A DNA stretch of 64,000 bases from assembly GCF_025766255.1 (NCBI RefSeq), contig NW_026516721.1, forward strand, positions 62,001 to 126,000. The letters run 5' to 3'. The position numbers and the translations under genes are program-made. The notes beneath the pieces are model-generated. The model had not been told where the DNA came from, did not search any database, and worked only from the letters and a program-made list of their open reading frames with translations. Source of the DNA: Zychaea mexicana (Eukaryota > Mucoromycota > Mucoromycetes > Mucorales > Lichtheimiaceae). Of the stretch, positions 59,970 through 64,000 are shown piece after piece. Numbering within the stretch: the stretch's first letter is position 1; every line of letters begins with the position of its first letter.

Positions 59970-62900
59970 ATGGGTAAAGTATCCTACCTTGGGGTTAACG
60001 TCAATCGGTTGTGAAGTGAATGGATGGATGGATGATGGATGGATGGATGTGTTTACCTGTCAGATGGACGTGTGGGAAAATGTTTGGGGTGGGGGTGGGG
60101 AAGTGTGATGGATGCAAGCAAGCCAAAAAATGACATATTCTCACACGCTTTACAACCATAATAACATAACAACAACAACAACAACCTATACCTATTTGTG
60201 TGTGCTTTTTCCCATGCGCGCGTAACTAGTGGTAAGTTGGAAAAGACAGGATTTATGCAAAGAGGGAACCTGCACTGAGAGTGTTCAATGTAACTAATCG
60301 TTGAATCCTGGATGTCTTACGTGTCTATAGAACTTTACTATTGAGGAGATCCGTGGTTTGATGGTAAGCTATTCATTTTGTATAGCTAACACAACCAAGC
60401 AAGAAAATACGGAATTCGCCGGCGACATTTTACATAACAACGGGGAGCTTATGTTATAAACGGCTAACATTTGCTAATCCAACCCATGTTTTATAATAAT
60501 AATTATAGGACAAAGTTACGAACGTCCGTAACATGTCTGTCATTGCTCACGTCGATCACGGCAAGTCTACTTTGACCGATTCCTTGGTCTCCAAGGCCGG
60601 TATTATCTCTGCCGGTCGTGCTGGTGAGACCCGTTTCATGGACACCCGTAAGGATGAACAGGAGCGTGGTATTACCATCAAGTCCACCGCTATCTCCATG
60701 TACTTCGCTTTGGAGCACGAGGAAGATATCAAGGAAATCAAGAACCAGAAGACTATTGGTAAAATATTGAGAAATACTCCCTTTAGTATTTCAGTTGGTA
60801 CTTACAGACAACACATCGTTTGTTTATAGGCAAGGATTTCTTGATCAACTTGATCGATTCGCCCGGTCACGTTGATTTCTCTTCTGAAGTTACTGCTGCC
60901 CTTCGTGTCACTGATGGTGCTCTTGTCGTCGTCGACTGTATCGAAGGTGTCTGTGTCCAGACCGAGACTGTCTTGCGTCAGGCTTTGGGTGAGCGTATCA
61001 AGCCCGTCATCGTCATCAACAAGATTGATCGTGCCTTGCTTGAATTGCAATTGGACAAGGAGGAGTTGTACAATGTATGTGCATATTTGTGGTTTTCAGG
61101 AGACCAGGCGGCAGCAAATCTCTTGTGGTCTGCTGCGTGCTGTGTGTGGGATATGTGCATATTTATCCTTTTTAAGGCCTATTTACTGACATGAATATTT
61201 CCGCTAGGCTTTCGCCCGTACGATCGAATCCGTCAACGTCATCATTGCCACCTACTTTGATGAAGCTCTTGGTGATGTCCAGGTCTACCCCGACCAGGGC
61301 ACTGTTGCCTTCGCCTCCGGTCTTCACGGTTGGGGCTTCACCCTCCGTCAGTTCGCTGTCCGTTACTCCAAGAAGTTCGGTGTCGACAAGGAGAAGATGA
61401 TGCAGCGTTTGTGGGGCGAGAACTACTTCAACCCCAAGACCAAGAAGTGGACTACCAAGGACACCGATGCCAGCGGTAAGCAGTTGGAGCGTGCTTTCAA
61501 CATGTTCATCTTGGACCCCATCTACAAGATCTTCGATACGATCATGAACTTCAAGAAGGAGCAGATCCCCACTCTTTTGGAGAAGCTCGACATCCAGTTG
61601 AAGTCCGAAGAAAAGGAGTTGGAGGGCAAGCAGTTGATGAAGGTCGTCATGCGCAAGTTCTTGCCTGCTGGTGATGCTCTCTTGGAAATGATCTGTATCC
61701 ACTTGCCTTCCCCCGTCACTGCCCAGAAGTACCGTGTCGTCAACTTGTACGAAGGTCCCTCCGACGACGAGTGTGCCCAGGGTATCCGCGACTGTGACCC
61801 CAACGGTCCTTTGATGATGTACGTCTCCAAGATGGTTCCCACCTCCGACAAGGGTCGTTTCTACGCTTTCGGTCGTGTCTTCTCTGGTACCATCCGTGCT
61901 GGTCTTAAGGTCCGTATCCAGGGTCCCAACTACGTCCCCGGTTCCAAGACCGACTTGGCTGTTAAGTCCATCCAGCGTACTGTCCTTATGATGGGCCGTA
62001 ACACCGAAGCCATCGATGACTGCCCTGCTGGTAACATCATTGGTTTGGTTGGTGTCGATCAGTTCTTGGTCAAGTCCGGTACCATCACCACCTCCGAGGT
62101 TGCCCACAACATGAAGGTCATGAAGTTCTCTGTCTCTCCTGTCGTGCAGGTTGCCGTCGAAGTCAAGAACGCCAACGACTTGCCCAAGCTCGTCGAAGGC
62201 TTGAAGCGTCTCTCCAAGTCCGATCCCTGTGTCTTGACCTACACCTCTGACTCTGGTGAACACATTGTTGCCGGTGCTGGTGAACTTCACTTGGAAATTA
62301 TCTTGAAGGATCTTGAGGAAGACCACGCCCAGGTCCCCATCCGCACTGGTGACCCCGTCGTCCAGTACCGTGAGACCGTCACTGCCGAATCCTCAATGGA
62401 CTGCTTGTCCAAGTCGCCCAACAAGCACAACCGTATCTTCATGCGTGCCATGCCCTTGGATGACGAGCTTTCCAACGATATCGAACAGGCAAAGGTCGGT
62501 CCCAAGGATGATTTCAAGGCTCGTGCCCGTATCTTGGCTGACCAGTACAACTGGGATGTCACTGAGGCCCGTAAGATTTGGTGTTTCGGTCCCGATGCCA
62601 CCGGTCCTAACCTTGTTGTCGATGTCACCAAGGCTGTCCAGTACTTGAACGAAATCAAGGACTCCTGTGTCGCTGCCTTCCAGTGGGCCACCAAGGAAGG
62701 TCCCCTTGCCGAAGAGAACTTGCGTGGCTGTCGCTTCAACATCTTGGATGTCGTCCTTCACGCTGATGCTATCCACAGAGGTGGTGGTCAGATCATCCCC
62801 ACATTCCGTCGTGTCGTCTACGCTTCCATGCTTACCGCCAAGCCCGGTATCCAGGAACCCGTCTACCTCGTCGAAATCCAGTGCCCCGACTCTGCCATGG

Positions 62901-63292
62901 GTGGTATCTACTCTGTTCTTAACCGTCGTCGTGGTATGGTCTTCTCTGAGGAGCAGCGCCCTGGTACCCCCATGATGAACATCAAGGCCTACATGCCCGT
63001 CAACGAATCGTTCGGTTTCACCGCTGATTTGCGTGCTGCCACTGCTGGTCAGGTAAAATATCATGAAGGAGGCTGAGCAGAGCGCATGTTGGTGTGTATA
63101 TGAATGAATTGTGAACTAACTTTCTTATTCATGTAGGCCTTCCCTCAAGCTGTCTTCGATCACTGGCAGGCCATGACCGGTGACCCATTGGAAGCCGGTA
63201 ACAAGGTCTACGATATCATCCGTAACGTCCGTAAGAGAAAGGGTCTTGTCGAAGATATCCCTGGTCTCGACAAGTACTACGACAAGTTGTAA
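59970..63292 (+). CDS. EFT1: Translation elongation factor 2 (EF-2)
   Basis: GTPase that translocates the ribosome; cytosolic. Exons: 59970-59973, 60230-60231, 60331-60363, 60509-60758, 60830-61074, 61208-63052, 63137-63292, giving 844 aa (yeast 842). The first coding exon is ATGG and the second is proposed to be a 2-nt microexon, TG. Together with AACTTTACT they restore [16 protein letters not shown]-binding motifs: [22 protein letters not shown]. The diphthamide His is His701 in DAIHRGGGQ, the site modified by the diphthamide pathway. The end, GLDKYYDKL, is the normal C terminus. Codon choice is strongly biased to C/T-ending triplets, as in highly expressed genes, and differs visibly from neighbouring genes. 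Confidence 0.95.
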
Positions 63293-63817
63293 AATCGACA
63301 TACACTATCATTTCGTTCTCTTAGAGAACTCGTTTCTTTTGCATACAACAACAACAAAGATTTACACATATTTATTTTGCATTTTCTGGGAGCATATACT
63401 GTCTTCTGTTGCTTTCACTGACATTGGGATGGTATTTATCCAAGTGGGTTTGGTAACGGGTTTGGATTCAAGCAAGAATGCCTTATCCTTCTCTATACTG
63501 CAATACGTTTAAAAGCTGGTGTTTTATTTGACATCAGATCTAGGGAGTTTTGAGTGTCATATAAAAGCTTGACTAAGCAAGGGTAAGCAAGGGTAAGAAA
63601 GGGTAAGAAAGGGTAAGAATGAGTTTAAGAGATCTTAGGCGTGGAATCCAACGCCCATTATAGAACAGTTCATGCATGATCTTTTTATTGATTGCGCGAT
63701 GGTAATCGTTTGGTGAGTGAACAGGTGTCGTGTTTGTGTTGTTAGCGCGTTGGTTATGCTGTTCGTTCGTAAGCACCATTGAATAAAGCATAAGAAGAAA
63801 CGATACGGCAGTGAGTG
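63293..63817. other. EF-2 3' flank and intergenic DNA
   Basis: AT-rich 3' flank of EF-2. It includes the short decamer repeat listed separately and no gene. Confidence 0.5.
63577..63622. repeat. Tandem decamer repeat
   Basis: Four imperfect copies of a 10-bp unit close to GGGTAAGAAA lie about 300 bp downstream of the EF-2 stop. No function is evident. Confidence 0.7.
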
Positions 63818-63887
63818 TTATTCATTCTTTCGCTTTTGCACCAACACGCTCTTCCGATAATCATCCTCGTGTCCCACATCCAACAGT
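63818..63887 (-). CDS. Possible last exon of a gene entering from the right edge
   Basis: After a TTTAG acceptor, the minus strand reads LLDVGHEDDYRKSV, then LVQKRKNE and a TAA stop. The charged, ordered-looking C terminus differs from the surrounding AT-rich DNA. The upstream exon probably lies at 63930-64000 (possibly SAPRT joined through a GTAGTG donor) or beyond the window. The family is not recognised. Confidence 0.35.
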
Positions 63888-64000
63888 CTAAATAGTGTAA
63901 TGTCAATAGCGGCTGTCTCTTTGTTACCACTTCACTCCTTGCTTGATGAGTCACTACAAGGTTCGTGGTGCTGACATAGCTGGTGAGCTTTCCACAAAGA

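Noticed and set aside
59755..60108. 117-codon open frame across the EF-2 start
   Set aside because: It reads through the EF-2 leader, first exon and intron 1 in another frame, ending in a GGAT repeat.
61172..63064. Long antisense open frames (up to 384 codons) across EF-2
   Set aside because: They are by-products of the strong codon bias of EF-2; they have no start context, introns or recognisable domain.

Overview
The window is nuclear DNA of a filamentous fungus of the Mucoromycota, most likely Mucorales. Short introns (about 50-250 nt, mostly GT-AG) interrupt most genes. The EF-2, thiolase, Fis1, Sip5 and TFDP-like proteins are clearly fungal or opisthokont. Several families here (signal-peptide/kelch/transmembrane proteins ending in KPDG tails, a PD-ExK multicopy protein, TA-flanked TIR elements) fit mucoralean genomes. 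The species assignment is inference.

Layout. 0-4.7 kb: AT-rich, transposon-marked DNA with a pogo-like element and a PD-ExK repeat-family gene. 4.7-13.8 kb: cytosolic acetoacetyl-CoA thiolase, a seven-TM protein, a CHERP-like CID/SR splicing factor, and a tiny PPxY membrane protein. 13.8-18.5 kb: a kelch membrane protein and a decayed paralogue broken at a 154-bp MITE. 19.8-26.6 kb: a Rho GTPase without the Rho insert, an RGS protein, a SET-domain protein and Fis1. 27.9-33.3 kb: two more kelch membrane proteins, tail to tail. 34.6-37 kb: debris, including a kelch remnant and a truncated copy of the C-terminal end of the Zn2Cys6 factor found at 48.8 kb. 37.7-55.9 kb: TFDP, a tail-anchored CBS/PB1 protein, Sip5, the Zn2Cys6 factor, and a mitochondrial dehydrogenase-kinase-like protein. 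56-59.5 kb: an inverted degenerate duplication with a 465-bp TIR element in one arm. 59.9-63.3 kb: EF-2.

These are ordinary eukaryotic single genes, not operons, so neighbours need not cooperate. The strongest local theme is the dispersed family of kelch-propeller, single-pass membrane proteins (three apparently intact, one pseudogene, one likely remnant). Their cytoplasmic tails end in a conserved KPDG motif. One tail carries a PPxY motif, as does the small membrane protein next to the CHERP-like gene, so both could bind a Nedd4/Rsp5-type WW ligase. Other points to check are a predicted 2-nt microexon that restores the EF-2 N terminus, the missing Rho insert, and a Glu-to-Gln change in the N-box of the mitochondrial kinase.

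Exon coordinates were worked out by hand from splice signals, frame continuity and paralogue comparison. No RNA evidence or database search was available.
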